A stretch of DNA of 64,000 bases from Marinobacter sp. THAF197a (lineage in GTDB: Bacteria > Pseudomonadota > Gammaproteobacteria > Pseudomonadales > Oleiphilaceae): assembly GCF_009363275.1 (NCBI RefSeq), contig NZ_CP045324.1, positions 1,116,001 through 1,180,000 of the forward strand. The letters are read 5' to 3'. Below are positions 44,572 to 54,986 of the stretch, in pieces; within the stretch, counting starts at the first letter, position 1; each line of letters begins with the position of its first letter. The notes beneath the pieces were generated by a model. The model made no database searches, was not told the origin of the DNA, and saw only the letters and a list, made by a program, of their open reading frames with translations. The translations under genes were made by a program, and so were the position numbers.

Positions 44572-44813
44572 CACGCCTGCTTTCTGAAAGAAACAACGTG
44601 ATAGGTGCTCAAGGCCTCTTTCTGCCCAAACAAGCCTGCTATACAACCTGGCTTAACATTCACACCGATCGCGTCGACGCGGTAGAACTCCCAACCATCC
44701 TTTGCGTATGTGTTGACTACATCCTCAAGGTACGCTGCTGCCTCATTCCCCCTCTGCTGCTTCGCCTGGACTTCAATGTTTGGTGGAACTTGAACCATCT
44801 TGTACTGATACAT
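44571..44813 (-). CDS. DUF4177 small protein
   Basis: This 80-residue protein starts MYQYKMVQVPPNIEVQAKQ and contains AAYLEDVVNTYAKDGWEFYRVDAIGV, the DUF4177 pattern (a short beta-alpha-beta unit ending with GWE). A conserved-looking end GLFGQKEALSTYHVVSFRK follows. Function is unknown. AGGAGG lies about 10 bases upstream. It shares one base with the yidD start and so belongs to the same cassette. Confidence 0.75.
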   Translation of the reverse strand: MYQYKMVQVPPNIEVQAKQQRGNEAAAYLEDVVNTYAKDGWEFYRVDAIGVNVKPGCIAGLFGQKEALSTYHVVSFRKQA

Positions 44814-44848
44814 AGCTAGAAGCCTCCTGGCTCTTTATTGTTGGTAGT

Positions 44849-44855
44849 GCATAAC
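44849..44855 (-). other. Isolated cassette core site (GTTATGC), likely left boundary of first cassette
   Basis: On the minus strand GTTATGC resembles the R' core and lies 36 bp before the DUF4177 start, where a cassette boundary is expected. I found no convincing partner box upstream, so it may be a remnant of an attI or a deleted attC. The rest of 44856-45048 shows no gene. Confidence 0.4.
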
Positions 44856-45048
44856 AGCAATTAGGCAGCAGTCACACCGCCAACATAAACGCGGCCACTT
44901 CACGATCACCGCTTGGTTTGTAAGCTAACCAATAAAATAGCCCATAAATCATGCTCCTGCAAAACAACTATCCAGAATTCTTGTAATAACGCCGTGCAAA
45001 AACGAAGCGCGCTTCATGATTACAGCCCCAAGGCGTAGTCGCCGCAGA

Positions 45049-45079
45049 TAAATAAAAACCCCGACACAAGGCCGGGGTC
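45049..45079 (-). terminator. Rho-independent terminator of the acyl-CoA ligase transcript
   Basis: On the minus strand ACCCCG and CGGGGT (45073-45078 and 45058-45063) enclose a 9-base loop, followed by TTTTTATTTAT. It ends the leftward liu-ligase transcription about 30 bp past the stop. Confidence 0.8.
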
Positions 45080-45107
45080 TGAAGGGTGTGACTGAAGCCG
45101 GGGCGGC

Positions 45108-46808
45108 CTACTTCTTCAACCCCATCTCCTCAATCGAAATCTCCCGCATCTTGAACTTCTGGATTTTCCCGGTAACGGTCATCGGGAAGGCATCCACAAA
45201 CTTGTAGTTCTTCGGAATCTTGAAGTGGGCGATCTTGCCTTTGCAGAAGGCTTGCAGGTCTTCACCAGTTACCGGGTCTGTGTCTGGGCGCAGTTTTACC
45301 CAGGCGATCAGTTCTTCGCCGTATTTCTCATCGGGTATGCCGGTTACCTGTACGTCTTCGATGGCGGGGTGGGTGTAGAGGAATTCTTCGATTTCTTTCG
45401 GGTAAATGTTCTCTCCGCCGCGGATGACCATGTCTTTGATGCGGCCGACGATCTGGATGTAGCCGTCTTCGTCCATGGTAGCCAGGTCGCCGGTGTGCAT
45501 CCAGCCGCCGTCGTCTATGGCTTCACGGGTTTTCTCTTCGTTGTTCCAGTATTTCAGCATCACGCTGTAGCCACGGGTGCAGAGTTCGCCAATTTCGCCA
45601 CGGGGCACCACGTTGCCGGTGCCTGGGTCGACAATTTTGGTTTCCAGGTGCGGTTGTGTTCGGCCCACGGTGGTGACCTGTTTCTCGAACGGGTCCAGGG
45701 AGCTGGTCTGGGTGGAGACTGGGCTGGTTTCCGTCATGCCGTAGGCGATCTGTACTTCTTTCATGTTCATCTTGCCGTTGACCTTTTTCATCACCTCCGC
45801 CGGGCAGATGGAGCCAGCCATGATGCCGGTGCGCAGGCTGGAGAGGTCGTAGGTGTCAAACTCCGGGTCGGCCAGTTCGGCGATGAACATGGTAGGCACG
45901 CCGTACAGGGCGGTGGCTTTTTCCTGGTGCACTGCCTGCAGCACGGTTTTGGGGTCAAAGCCTTCGCCCGGGTAGATCATGGCGGTGCCGTGGGTAATGC
46001 AGCCCAGGTTACCCATCACCATGCCAAAGCAGTGGTAAAGGGGCACGGGGATAACCAGGCGGTCGTTCTCGGTCAGGCGCTGGCTTTCACCCACAAAGTA
46101 GCCGTTGTTGAGGATGTTGTGGTGGGTGAGGGTGGCGCCTTTGGGGTTGCCGGTGGTGCCGGAGGTGAACTGGATGTTGATGGGGTCATCAAACTGTAGC
46201 TCGCTCTGGCGTTGGCTGAGATCGGCCTCGGACACGTCGCTGGCGAAACCGATGAACTCTTTCCAGGTCCACATGCCGTCGTGCTTGTCGTCGTGCATGT
46301 TGATGACGGCCCGCAGGTCTGGCAGGTGATCGGCTTTGAGCTTGCCGGGGGTACTGCGTTTCAGTTCCGGTGCCAGCTCGTAGATCATTTCCCGGTAGTT
46401 GGAGGCTTTGAAGCTGTCTGCGGTCACCAGGGTGGTGATGCCGGCCAGGTTGAGGGCGTATTGCAGCTCGTGCACGCCGTAGGCCGGGTTGATATTCACC
46501 AGGATGGCGCCGACTTTGGCGGTGGCGAACTGGGTAACGGTCCACTCATACCGGTTGGGGGACCAGATGCCCACCCGGTCACCGCGTTTGACGCCGATCG
46601 CCATGAAGGCGCGGGCTGCTTCGTTGACCTTGTCGACGAACTCTTTGTAAGTCCAGCGGATGTCCTGGTGCAGGCACACCAGGGCGTCGTTGTTGGGGAA
46701 TCTCTCGGCGGTGCGGTCGAGCATATCGCCGATGGTCATGCCCAATAGCGGTTTGTCGGCGGTGCTGCTCGTATAGCTGGGATTGTAGCTTGGGAGAGTC
46801 TTGCTCAT
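45108..46808 (-). CDS. AMP-forming fatty acyl-CoA ligase
   Basis: This 566-residue ANL-superfamily enzyme has P-loop QFTSGTTGNPKGATLTHHN, AYGMTETSPVS, the WMHTGDLATMDEDGY motif and catalytic lysine in TVTGKIQKFKMRE. The pattern is that of medium-chain/branched acyl-CoA synthetases (AcsA/FadD13-like) often found at the end of liu clusters. It activates free acids for the adjacent pathways; the substrate is not known. The ATG at 46808 has GGAGG 7 bases upstream. It is the last gene of the leftward block and ends before a terminator. Confidence 0.9.
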   Translation of the reverse strand: MSKTLPSYNPSYTSSTADKPLLGMTIGDMLDRTAERFPNNDALVCLHQDIRWTYKEFVDKVNEAARAFMAIGVKRGDRVGIWSPNRYEWTVTQFATAKVGAILVNINPAYGVHELQYALNLAGITTLVTADSFKASNYREMIYELAPELKRSTPGKLKADHLPDLRAVINMHDDKHDGMWTWKEFIGFASDVSEADLSQRQSELQFDDPINIQFTSGTTGNPKGATLTHHNILNNGYFVGESQRLTENDRLVIPVPLYHCFGMVMGNLGCITHGTAMIYPGEGFDPKTVLQAVHQEKATALYGVPTMFIAELADPEFDTYDLSSLRTGIMAGSICPAEVMKKVNGKMNMKEVQIAYGMTETSPVSTQTSSLDPFEKQVTTVGRTQPHLETKIVDPGTGNVVPRGEIGELCTRGYSVMLKYWNNEEKTREAIDDGGWMHTGDLATMDEDGYIQIVGRIKDMVIRGGENIYPKEIEEFLYTHPAIEDVQVTGIPDEKYGEELIAWVKLRPDTDPVTGEDLQAFCKGKIAHFKIPKNYKFVDAFPMTVTGKIQKFKMREISIEEMGLKK

Positions 46809-46861
46809 GTCTCTGCCTCCATTTGTTTTTGTAATTGAGGGCTGGCAAGTCAATGCACTTG

Positions 46862-47440
46862 CTAGCGACTCTGGCGGTGGTATTCCGGGTTGGGTTGCAT
46901 GTCGCTGGCGATGGCCACGCGGTTACTCATATTGTAAAAGCCGATCAGGTTGCTCAGGTCCCAGATGCCCCGGTCGCTCAGGCCGGCGTCTCGCAGGGCC
47001 TGGGTGTGTTCTTCGGTCACCAGTGCGGGTGTGCGGGTGAGCAGGGAGGCGAAATCGAGCATGGCGCGCTGGCGTTGATCGAGTTTGGCGCTGCGGTAGT
47101 TCATCACCATGTGTTCGCCCAGGGCTGGGTCGCCGCTCAGTACCCGCACGGCGGCGCCGTGGGCGACCAGGCAGTAGAAGCATTTGTTCTCTGAGGAGAC
47201 GACTACGGCGACCATTTCACGCTCGAGTTTGCTGAGTTCGCTTTCGCCGAGCATGAGTTCGTTGTAGAGGCGGGTGAAGCCTTCGAGCTGTTTTAGGTTG
47301 TGGCTGTAGGCGGTCAGTACGTTGGGGATCATGCCGAGTTTTTCCTGGCAGATCTGGAAGTACTTTTGGGTGTCTTCGGGCATGTCGCTGATCTCCGGGA
47401 TTGGGAGATCCAGGGCTACCACGTTTTTGTTCTGATTCAT
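46862..47440 (-). CDS. Peroxidase-related protein (carboxymuconolactone decarboxylase/AhpD-like)
   Basis: This 192-residue all-helical protein has the AhpD-type redox motif ENKCFYCLVAHGAAVR (CxxC with downstream His). The start DLPIPEISDMPEDTQKYFQ is typical of the 'peroxidase-related enzyme' subfamily. It may reduce organic peroxides. A 146-bp gap with a long palindrome separates it from liuE, and 53 bp separate it from the ligase gene. Confidence 0.85.
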   Translation of the reverse strand: MNQNKNVVALDLPIPEISDMPEDTQKYFQICQEKLGMIPNVLTAYSHNLKQLEGFTRLYNELMLGESELSKLEREMVAVVVSSENKCFYCLVAHGAAVRVLSGDPALGEHMVMNYRSAKLDQRQRAMLDFASLLTRTPALVTEEHTQALRDAGLSDRGIWDLSNLIGFYNMSNRVAIASDMQPNPEYHRQSR

Positions 47441-47473
47441 TGGTTATTCCCAGCCTTCTTGTTTTGGTGCGTT

Positions 47474-47579
47474 GGCAGGTGGGGTACAACCTCCCGGGAC
47501 ACGCTGTGAATACGTCCGTGTACGCTTGACTGCAGCATCCTTGCTGCAGACAGTCCCGGGAGGTTGTACCCCACCTGCC
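47474..47579. repeat. Long nested palindrome A between liuE and the peroxidase-like gene
   Basis: A perfect 27-bp inverted repeat (47474-47500 and 47553-47579) begins GGCAGGTGGGGTACAACC. It encloses 52 bases with an inner hairpin CTGCAGCA-TCCT-TGCTGCAG (47530-47549). A core CGTGTACGCTT (47517-47527) followed by ATCCTTG is shared with palindrome B. No T-run supports simple termination. Confidence 0.85.
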
Positions 47580-47586
47580 AGTTCGA

Positions 47587-48495
47587 TCATCGGCAGTTGC
47601 CGCCTAATGCCTGGCCGACTTTGGAGCCGTTGTGGCGGTTCAGCTGGTCGCTGATCCAGTCGCCGGTGGCTACTAACTTTTCGAGATCAACGCCCGTTTC
47701 TATGCCCAGACCGTTAAGCAGGTATAGCACGTCTTCTGTGGCCACGTTTCCGGACGCACCCTTGGCGTAGGGGCAGCCCCCTAGGCCGGCGACGGAGGCA
47801 TCAATAACGCTCACACCCTCCTCCAGCACCGCGTACAAATTGGCCAGGGCCTGGCCGTAGGTGTCGTGGAAGTGGGCCGCGAGTTTTGCCATGGGTACGT
47901 GGGCGGCGACGGCTTCGAGCATGCGTTTGGCTTTTAACGGGGTGCCTACGCCGATGGTGTCGCCCAGGGAGATTTCGTGGCAGCCCATGTCATACAGGGC
48001 TTTGGCTACGGTGGCGACTTGTGCCGGGGCGATGTCGCCTTCGTAGGGGCAGCCCATGACGGTGGAAACATAGCCGCGCACGGGGATGTCGTGTTTGCGG
48101 GCTTCTTCCAGCACCGGGGCGAAGCGCTCGAGGCTTTCGGCGATGGAGCAGTTGATGTTCTTTTTGGTGAAGCTTTCGGAGGCGGCGCCGAACACGGCGA
48201 CTTCGTCTGCCTTTGCTGCCAGGGCGCCCTCGAAGCCTTTAAGGTTCGGGGTGAGGGCGGAGTAGCGTACGCCGGGTTTGCGGGTGATGCCGGCCATCAC
48301 GTCGGCGGCGTCGGCCATTTGCGGCACCCATTTGGGTGACACAAAGCTGGCGGCTTCGATGTGGCTCAGGCCGCAGTCGGCCAGGCGGTCGATCAGGCCG
48401 GTTTTGATGGCGGTGGCAATCACTGCGCCGGGCTCGTTCTGCAGGCCATCCCGGGGGCCCATCTCAACCAGGCGCACCTGTTTGGGAAAGGCCAT
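47587..48495 (-). CDS. liuE: Hydroxymethylglutaryl-CoA lyase
   Basis: This 302-residue TIM-barrel lyase splits HMG-CoA to acetyl-CoA and acetoacetate, the last leucine step. N-terminal VEMGPRDGLQNE and the active-site loop GLGGCPYAKGASGNVATED, with the catalytic cysteine, are diagnostic. Its start codon shares one base with the liuD stop. Confidence 0.96.
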   Translation of the reverse strand: MAFPKQVRLVEMGPRDGLQNEPGAVIATAIKTGLIDRLADCGLSHIEAASFVSPKWVPQMADAADVMAGITRKPGVRYSALTPNLKGFEGALAAKADEVAVFGAASESFTKKNINCSIAESLERFAPVLEEARKHDIPVRGYVSTVMGCPYEGDIAPAQVATVAKALYDMGCHEISLGDTIGVGTPLKAKRMLEAVAAHVPMAKLAAHFHDTYGQALANLYAVLEEGVSVIDASVAGLGGCPYAKGASGNVATEDVLYLLNGLGIETGVDLEKLVATGDWISDQLNRHNGSKVGQALGGNCR

Positions 48496-50498
48496 CAGCT
48501 GGCCTCCTCTTCTGCGTCTGCGGTGACTTCGATGGCGATCAGCTCGGCCCCTTCGGACACCTGGTCGCCTTCGGCGAAGAAGATGTCGGTGACGACGCCG
48601 TCGGCCGGGGCTTTGATGGCGTGTTCCATTTTCATGGCTTCCATGATCACCAGGCTTTGGCCAGCTTTCACTTTGTCGCCGACCTTCGCTTGCACGGCGA
48701 CGATGGCGCCGTTCATGGGCGCGGCCAGGCTGCCTTCGCCGGCCATTTCTTCAAAGCCGTAACTTTCCTTGTAGAGGGTGCAGTTGAAGGTGTCGCCTTC
48801 GTAGAAGAGCACCAGCTGGTCGTTATGCAGGTTGCCGTGAACGCTGATGCGATGGCCGTTAATCACCGCCTGCAGGTAGTCGTCGTCCAGGCGCATGGTC
48901 AGGTTATACACGCTGCCGCCCACGTACACCTGGTAGCGGTCGTCCCGCTCCAGAATTTTCAGGTCGTGGATGTCGTCGCCTACCTGCAACTGCAACGGTT
49001 GGGCGTATTCGGAGTTCATGCGCCAGCTGTTCTGGCGGGCGAAGGGCGACCAGGGGTCTGTGCTGATCACTTCCCGGGATTTGCGTTGCTCCAGCACGAA
49101 GCCGGCGGCCAGCACCAGGGCTTTGTGGGTATCCAGCCTGGATTTGGGGAACAGCAGTTCCCGGTGGTCGTCGATGAAGCCGGTGGTCAGGTCTGCCTCC
49201 CGGAACGGCTGGGCGTCGGCCAGGGCGTGCAGGAAGCGGATGTTGGTTTTCACACCGGCGATGCGGTAATGCTCCAGGGCCTGCACCATACGGTTGATGG
49301 CCTGGTCCCGGGTTTCGTCCCACACGATCAGTTTGGCGATCATCGGGTCGTAGTGGATGCTGATGTCGTCGCCTTCGGTGACGCCGGTATCCACCCGCAC
49401 GTGGGCGCTCTCATCCGGGGTGCTCAGGTAGCGCAGGTTGCCGGTGGCGGGCAGGAAGTCCTGGTCCGGGTCTTCGGCGTAGATGCGGGCTTCCAGGGCG
49501 TGGCCCCGGGTTTTTACCTGGGATTGCTCCAGTGGCAGGGGTTCGCCCCAGGCCACTTTCAGCTGCCATTCCACCAGATCCTGGCCGGTGACCATTTCGG
49601 TGACCGGGTGCTCTACCTGTAGGCGGGTGTTCATTTCCATGAAGAAGAAGGAGCCGTCTACGTCGTAGAGGAATTCCACGGTGCCGGCGCCCACGTAGTT
49701 GATGGCCTGGGCGGCTTTAACGGCGGCTTCGCCCATGGCTTTGCGGGTTTCGTCACTCAGGCCGGGGGCGGGGGCTTCTTCCAGTACTTTCTGGTGTCGG
49801 CGCTGCACCGAGCAGTCTCGTTCCGCCAGGTACACGCCCTTGCCGCTCTGGTCGCAGAACACCTGGATTTCCACGTGCCGTGGCTGGGTCAGGTAGCGTT
49901 CGATGAGCATGTCCGGGTTGCCGAAGGCGTTCTTCGATTCCCGCTTGGCGGCGGCCAGGGCGTCGTCGAAGTCTTCCATGCGTTCCACCACCCGCATGCC
50001 TTTGCCACCGCCCCCGGCAACGGCTTTCAGAAGCAGTGGGAAGCCGCATTTCTCAGCCTCCTGGCGCAGGGTTTCCGGGGATTGGTCGTCGCCGTGGTAG
50101 CCGGGCACCAGGGGTACGCCAGCTTTCTCCATAATGGCCTTGGCGGCGGATTTGGAACCCATGGCGGCGATGGCCGAGGAGGGTGGCCCGATGAACACGA
50201 TGTTGTTGGCTTCGCAGGCTTCGGCGAACTGGGTGTTCTCAGACAGGAATCCGTAACCCGGATGGATGGCCTGGGCGCCGCTTTCCTTGGCAATCTCGAT
50301 GATCTTGTCGGCTTTCAGGTAGCTCTCGGAGCTGGGGGCCGGGCCAATGTGGAAGGCTTCGTCGGCCATGGCCACATGCCGGGCGTCTGCGTCTGCATCG
50401 GAATACACGGCAACGCAACGGATGCCCATGCGATGGGCGGTATGGATTATCCGGCAGGCGATTTCGCCGCGGTTTGCTATGAGAATTTTGCTGAACAT
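48495..50498 (-). CDS. liuD: Methylcrotonyl-CoA carboxylase biotin-containing (alpha) subunit
   Basis: This 667-residue subunit has a biotin carboxylase domain (about 1-445; GGGGKGMRVV, RDCSVQRRHQKV, EMNTRLQVEHPVTE), a middle linker/BT region (about 450-590) and a C-terminal biotinyl domain with K623 in EAMKMEH. It carboxylates biotin, which LiuB uses to make 3-methylglutaconyl-CoA in leucine degradation. The gene is 1 bp from liuC and overlaps liuE by 1 bp. Confidence 0.96.
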   Translation of the reverse strand: MFSKILIANRGEIACRIIHTAHRMGIRCVAVYSDADADARHVAMADEAFHIGPAPSSESYLKADKIIEIAKESGAQAIHPGYGFLSENTQFAEACEANNIVFIGPPSSAIAAMGSKSAAKAIMEKAGVPLVPGYHGDDQSPETLRQEAEKCGFPLLLKAVAGGGGKGMRVVERMEDFDDALAAAKRESKNAFGNPDMLIERYLTQPRHVEIQVFCDQSGKGVYLAERDCSVQRRHQKVLEEAPAPGLSDETRKAMGEAAVKAAQAINYVGAGTVEFLYDVDGSFFFMEMNTRLQVEHPVTEMVTGQDLVEWQLKVAWGEPLPLEQSQVKTRGHALEARIYAEDPDQDFLPATGNLRYLSTPDESAHVRVDTGVTEGDDISIHYDPMIAKLIVWDETRDQAINRMVQALEHYRIAGVKTNIRFLHALADAQPFREADLTTGFIDDHRELLFPKSRLDTHKALVLAAGFVLEQRKSREVISTDPWSPFARQNSWRMNSEYAQPLQLQVGDDIHDLKILERDDRYQVYVGGSVYNLTMRLDDDYLQAVINGHRISVHGNLHNDQLVLFYEGDTFNCTLYKESYGFEEMAGEGSLAAPMNGAIVAVQAKVGDKVKAGQSLVIMEAMKMEHAIKAPADGVVTDIFFAEGDQVSEGAELIAIEVTADAEEEAS

Positions 50499-50499
50499 G

Positions 50500-51306
50500 T
50501 TAGTTGCTCTCCGGAATCCAGTTGGCGCGGCGTTTGTTCAGGAAGGCGTTCAGGCCCTCTTGTCCCTCTTCGCCTACCCGAATGTCGGCGATGCGTTGTG
50601 CGGTGTCGTCGATCACGTCCTGGCCGATCACCTTATGGCTGACGGCAAATACCAGATCTTTGGCGGCTTTCATGGCTTCTGGCCCGTTGAGGGCAAGCTG
50701 CAAAAGCAGTTCGTCGCAGCGGCGTTCCATGGCGCTTTCGTCTTCACACACTTCGTGCACCAAGCCGAAGTGTTCGGCTTGCCGGGCGGTGAAGACTTCG
50801 GCACTGATAAAGTAACGCCGGGCCTGGCGCTCACCGATGGCGCGCACCACGTAGGGGCTGATTACGGCGGGAATCAGGCCCAGTTTGACTTCGCTCAGGC
50901 AGAAGCTGGCTTTCTCGGTGGCCAGTACGATGTCGCAACAGGCGGCCAGACCAACAGCGCCTCCAAAGGCGGCACCCTGAACCAGGCCGATCACCGGCTT
51001 GGACAGGTGGTTGAGCGCGTTCATCAGCCGCGCCAGTTGCCGCGAGTCGTCCAGGTTTTCCTGTCGGCTGTTGTCCGCCATGCGGCGCATCCAGCCCAGA
51101 TCCGCCCCGGCGGAGAAGTGTTTGCCTTCGGAGCGCAGGATGACAACGTGGGTGTTGTTGTCTGCGTCTACCTGTTCCAGCGCCTTGATCAGTTGCTGGA
51201 TGATGACGTCGTCAAAAGCGTTGCGTTTGTCTGGGCGGTTGAGGACGACCTCGGTGACGCCCTTGGCGCGGTGATTGAGGCGAACCGCTGGTTCCTGATC
51301 GGTCAT
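50500..51306 (-). CDS. liuC: 3-methylglutaconyl-CoA hydratase
   Basis: This 268-residue crotonase-fold enzyme hydrates 3-methylglutaconyl-CoA to HMG-CoA. HFSAGADLGWMRRM, AFGGAVGLAACCDIV and FCLSEVKLGLIPAVISPYV place it in the AUH-like group, where Gly replaces one of the usual catalytic Glu. The ATG at 51306 has GGAGG 8 bases upstream; the in-frame start at 51435 falls inside liuB. Confidence 0.93.
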   Translation of the reverse strand: MTDQEPAVRLNHRAKGVTEVVLNRPDKRNAFDDVIIQQLIKALEQVDADNNTHVVILRSEGKHFSAGADLGWMRRMADNSRQENLDDSRQLARLMNALNHLSKPVIGLVQGAAFGGAVGLAACCDIVLATEKASFCLSEVKLGLIPAVISPYVVRAIGERQARRYFISAEVFTARQAEHFGLVHEVCEDESAMERRCDELLLQLALNGPEAMKAAKDLVFAVSHKVIGQDVIDDTAQRIADIRVGEEGQEGLNAFLNKRRANWIPESN

Positions 51307-51320
51307 GGCGATGTCCTCCA

Positions 51321-52928
<1,608 letters not shown>

Positions 52929-52956
52929 TTGTTCTCGTCCCATTATTTGGGGGCGC

Positions 52957-53144
52957 GGGGTTGGCAGGATGCCCTTCCGGAAACCGCTACGAGCACCCCT
53001 TGCGGGGTCCGGACAGCAATCACAGATTGCTGTCGTTCGGCTGCGCATGAAGCTCCGCTTCATAAACGCTTGCCTCACCCATGTGCGCTTCTCTCAGGCC
53101 ATCCTTGGCCTTCGACATTTCCGGAAGGGCATCCCGCCAACCCC
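52957..53144. repeat. Long nested palindrome B between liuA and liuB
   Basis: Arms 52957-52983 (beginning GGGGTTGGCAGGATGCCC) and 53118-53144 are complementary at 26 of 27 positions. Inside lie four smaller hairpins: ACCCC-TTG-CGGGGT, ACAGCAAT-CACAG-ATTGCTGT, ATGAAGC-TCC-GCTTCAT and GGCC-ATCCTT-GGCC. A core CATGTGCGCTT (53080-53090) plus ATCCTTG matches palindrome A. The rest of the 300-bp gap holds no gene. Confidence 0.82.
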
Positions 53145-53228
53145 TCGGCATGCTTTGGGTGCGGGATTCTCGGAAAGGAAACCCCGCCAGACCCTTGTCG
53201 AACCTTGTCAGTGGATTCGCTGGGGCGC

Positions 53229-54395
53229 TTACTTGTTCAGGAACAATTCCCGTCCGATCAGCATCCGTCGGATTTCAGACGTGCCCGCGCCGATTTCATA
53301 GAGTTTGGCGTCTCGCAGCAGGCGGCCAGTGGGGTATTCGTTGATGTAGCCGTTGCCGCCGAGCAGCTGGATGGCGTCCAGGGCCAGTTTGGTGGCCATT
53401 TCGGCGGAGTAGAGGATGGCGCCGGCGGCGTCTTTGCGGGTGGTTTCGCCGCGGTCTGCGGACATGGCGACCATGTAGACGTAGGATTTGGCGGTGTTCA
53501 TCCAGGTGTACATGTCGGCGACTTTGCCCTGTACCAGTTCGAATTCGCCGATGGCCTGGCCGAACTGTTTGCGTTCGCGGATGTAGGGGACGACCACGTC
53601 CATGGCGGCTTGCATGATGCCCAGTGGGCCGCCGGAGAGGACGAGGCGTTCGTAGTCCAGGCCGCTCATGAGCACTTTGGCGCCGTTGCCTTCGCCGCCG
53701 AGGATGTTTTCACGGGGTACTTTGCAGTCTTCAAACACCAGCTCGCAGGTGTTGGAGCCGCGCATGCCGAGTTTGTCGAGTTTCTGGTGGCGGCTGAAGC
53801 CCGGGGCGTCGCGTTCTACGATGAAGGCGGTGACGCCTTTGGAGCCGGCTTTTACGTCGGTTTTGGCGTAGATCACGTAGGTGTGGGCATCCGGGCCGTT
53901 GGTGATCCACATTTTGGTGCCGTTGAGGACGAAGTGGTCGCCTTCGTCGCGGGCGCTGAGTTTCATGGAGATAACGTCTGAGCCGGCGTTGGGCTCAGAC
54001 ATGGCCAGTGCTCCGATGTGTTCGCCGCTGATGAGTTTGGGCAGGTATTTCTGTTTTTGTTCTTCGGTGCCGTTGCGGTGAATTTGGTTTACACACAAGT
54101 TGGAGTGGGCGCCGTAAGACAAGCCAACAGAGGCAGACGCGCGGCTGATTTCTTCCATGGCGATCACGTGCGCCAGGTAGCCCATTTCTGAGCCGCCGTA
54201 TTGTTCGCCCACGGTGATACCCAGCAGGCCCATGTCGCCCATTTTCCGCCACAGGTCCATGGGGAACTCGTTGTTGCGGTCGATCTCTTCAGCGCGCGGG
54301 GCGATTTCAGCGGCGGCGAAGCCGTTGATCTGTTCGCGCAGCATGTCGAGGGTTTCGCCGAGACCGAAATTGAGTTCTGAGTATTGTGATTTCAT
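53229..54395 (-). CDS. liuA: Isovaleryl-CoA dehydrogenase
   Basis: This 388-residue FAD enzyme oxidises isovaleryl-CoA to 3-methylcrotonyl-CoA. The canonical catalytic Glu position reads GAGTSEIRR, without Glu. The base is instead E249 in LDYERLVLSGGP, which is the diagnostic arrangement of isovaleryl-CoA dehydrogenases. It begins 49 bp after liuR. Confidence 0.95.
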   Translation of the reverse strand: MKSQYSELNFGLGETLDMLREQINGFAAAEIAPRAEEIDRNNEFPMDLWRKMGDMGLLGITVGEQYGGSEMGYLAHVIAMEEISRASASVGLSYGAHSNLCVNQIHRNGTEEQKQKYLPKLISGEHIGALAMSEPNAGSDVISMKLSARDEGDHFVLNGTKMWITNGPDAHTYVIYAKTDVKAGSKGVTAFIVERDAPGFSRHQKLDKLGMRGSNTCELVFEDCKVPRENILGGEGNGAKVLMSGLDYERLVLSGGPLGIMQAAMDVVVPYIRERKQFGQAIGEFELVQGKVADMYTWMNTAKSYVYMVAMSADRGETTRKDAAGAILYSAEMATKLALDAIQLLGGNGYINEYPTGRLLRDAKLYEIGAGTSEIRRMLIGRELFLNK

Positions 54396-54444
54396 CGTTG
54401 GCTACCTTGTTGTTCTTGAATCGGGTCTGTGTGCTTCGTCACGC

Positions 54445-54885
54445 TCAGGTGACGGTTTGTTTGGATTCTTTTTGCCCTGCGCCCTGCTGTTTCTTTTTCT
54501 TCTGCAGCTCTTCCAGTGCCTCGCGGCACCGGGTTTCGGCGGTTTCGATTTCCATTTCCGCCTGGGCGATGTCGTTTTTCTGTTGTTCCAGCTGGGCGCG
54601 CCTGTCGGCGAGGATTTCCAGCATCTTCAAAAGCTGTTTTTCGTTACCGGTGAGGGTTTCGTCCCACAGGTCGAACAGTTCCCTGGTTTCTGCCAGGGAG
54701 AAGCCCATGCGCTTGCCCCGGAGAATAAGCTTCAACCGAACCCGGTCTTTGGTGCTGAAGATCCGGGTTTGGCCCCTTCGGGTGGGCTTGAGCAAGCCCT
54801 GATCCTCATAGAATCGGATGCTTCGGGTTGTCACGTCGAACTCTTGGGAGAGCTCGCTGATGCTGAAGGTTCTTTTTTCGTTCAT
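54445..54885 (-). CDS. liuR: MerR-family regulator of leucine/branched-chain catabolism
   Basis: This 146-residue regulator has a MerR winged helix-turn-helix (about 5-75; FSISELSQEFDVTTRSIRFYEDQGLL) and a long dimerising coiled coil (80-130). No metal-binding Cys cluster is present. Polar Lys/Gln/Thr make up the C-terminal tail. I use the ATG at 54885, with AAGGA 7 bases upstream; a GTG directly before it is possible. It heads the liu operon and has a MerR-type site in its own promoter, so autoregulation is likely. Confidence 0.92.
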   Translation of the reverse strand: MNEKRTFSISELSQEFDVTTRSIRFYEDQGLLKPTRRGQTRIFSTKDRVRLKLILRGKRMGFSLAETRELFDLWDETLTGNEKQLLKMLEILADRRAQLEQQKNDIAQAEMEIETAETRCREALEELQKKKKQQGAGQKESKQTVT

Positions 54886-54906
54886 CACGATTTCCTTTTT
54901 AGACCA

Positions 54907-54935
54907 AGGTTAGATAAAGTTTACGTAAACGTAAA
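54907..54935 (-). promoter_or_regulatory. Putative LiuR operator-promoter between liuR and the SDR gene
   Basis: On the minus strand TTTACG (54935-54930), then TTTACGTAAAC, then TAACCT (54912-54907), with a 17-base spacer. GTTTACGTAAAC is a perfect 12-bp palindrome. The same layout recurs at 25715 and 27871. It can serve liuR directly and could also influence the divergent SDR gene. Confidence 0.6.
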
Positions 54936-54986
54936 GTAGTTTTCGGGTCCGATTTTCAACAAATACAATCCTGAGAATAGGAGTGC

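Noticed and set aside
48621..49622. A 333-codon frame opposite liuD, and similar long antisense frames opposite the synthetase at 45225-46199 and opposite mmsA
   Set aside because: High third-position GC in real genes opens long antisense frames. These lack family resemblance and ribosome sites, and the opposite strand encodes clear enzymes.
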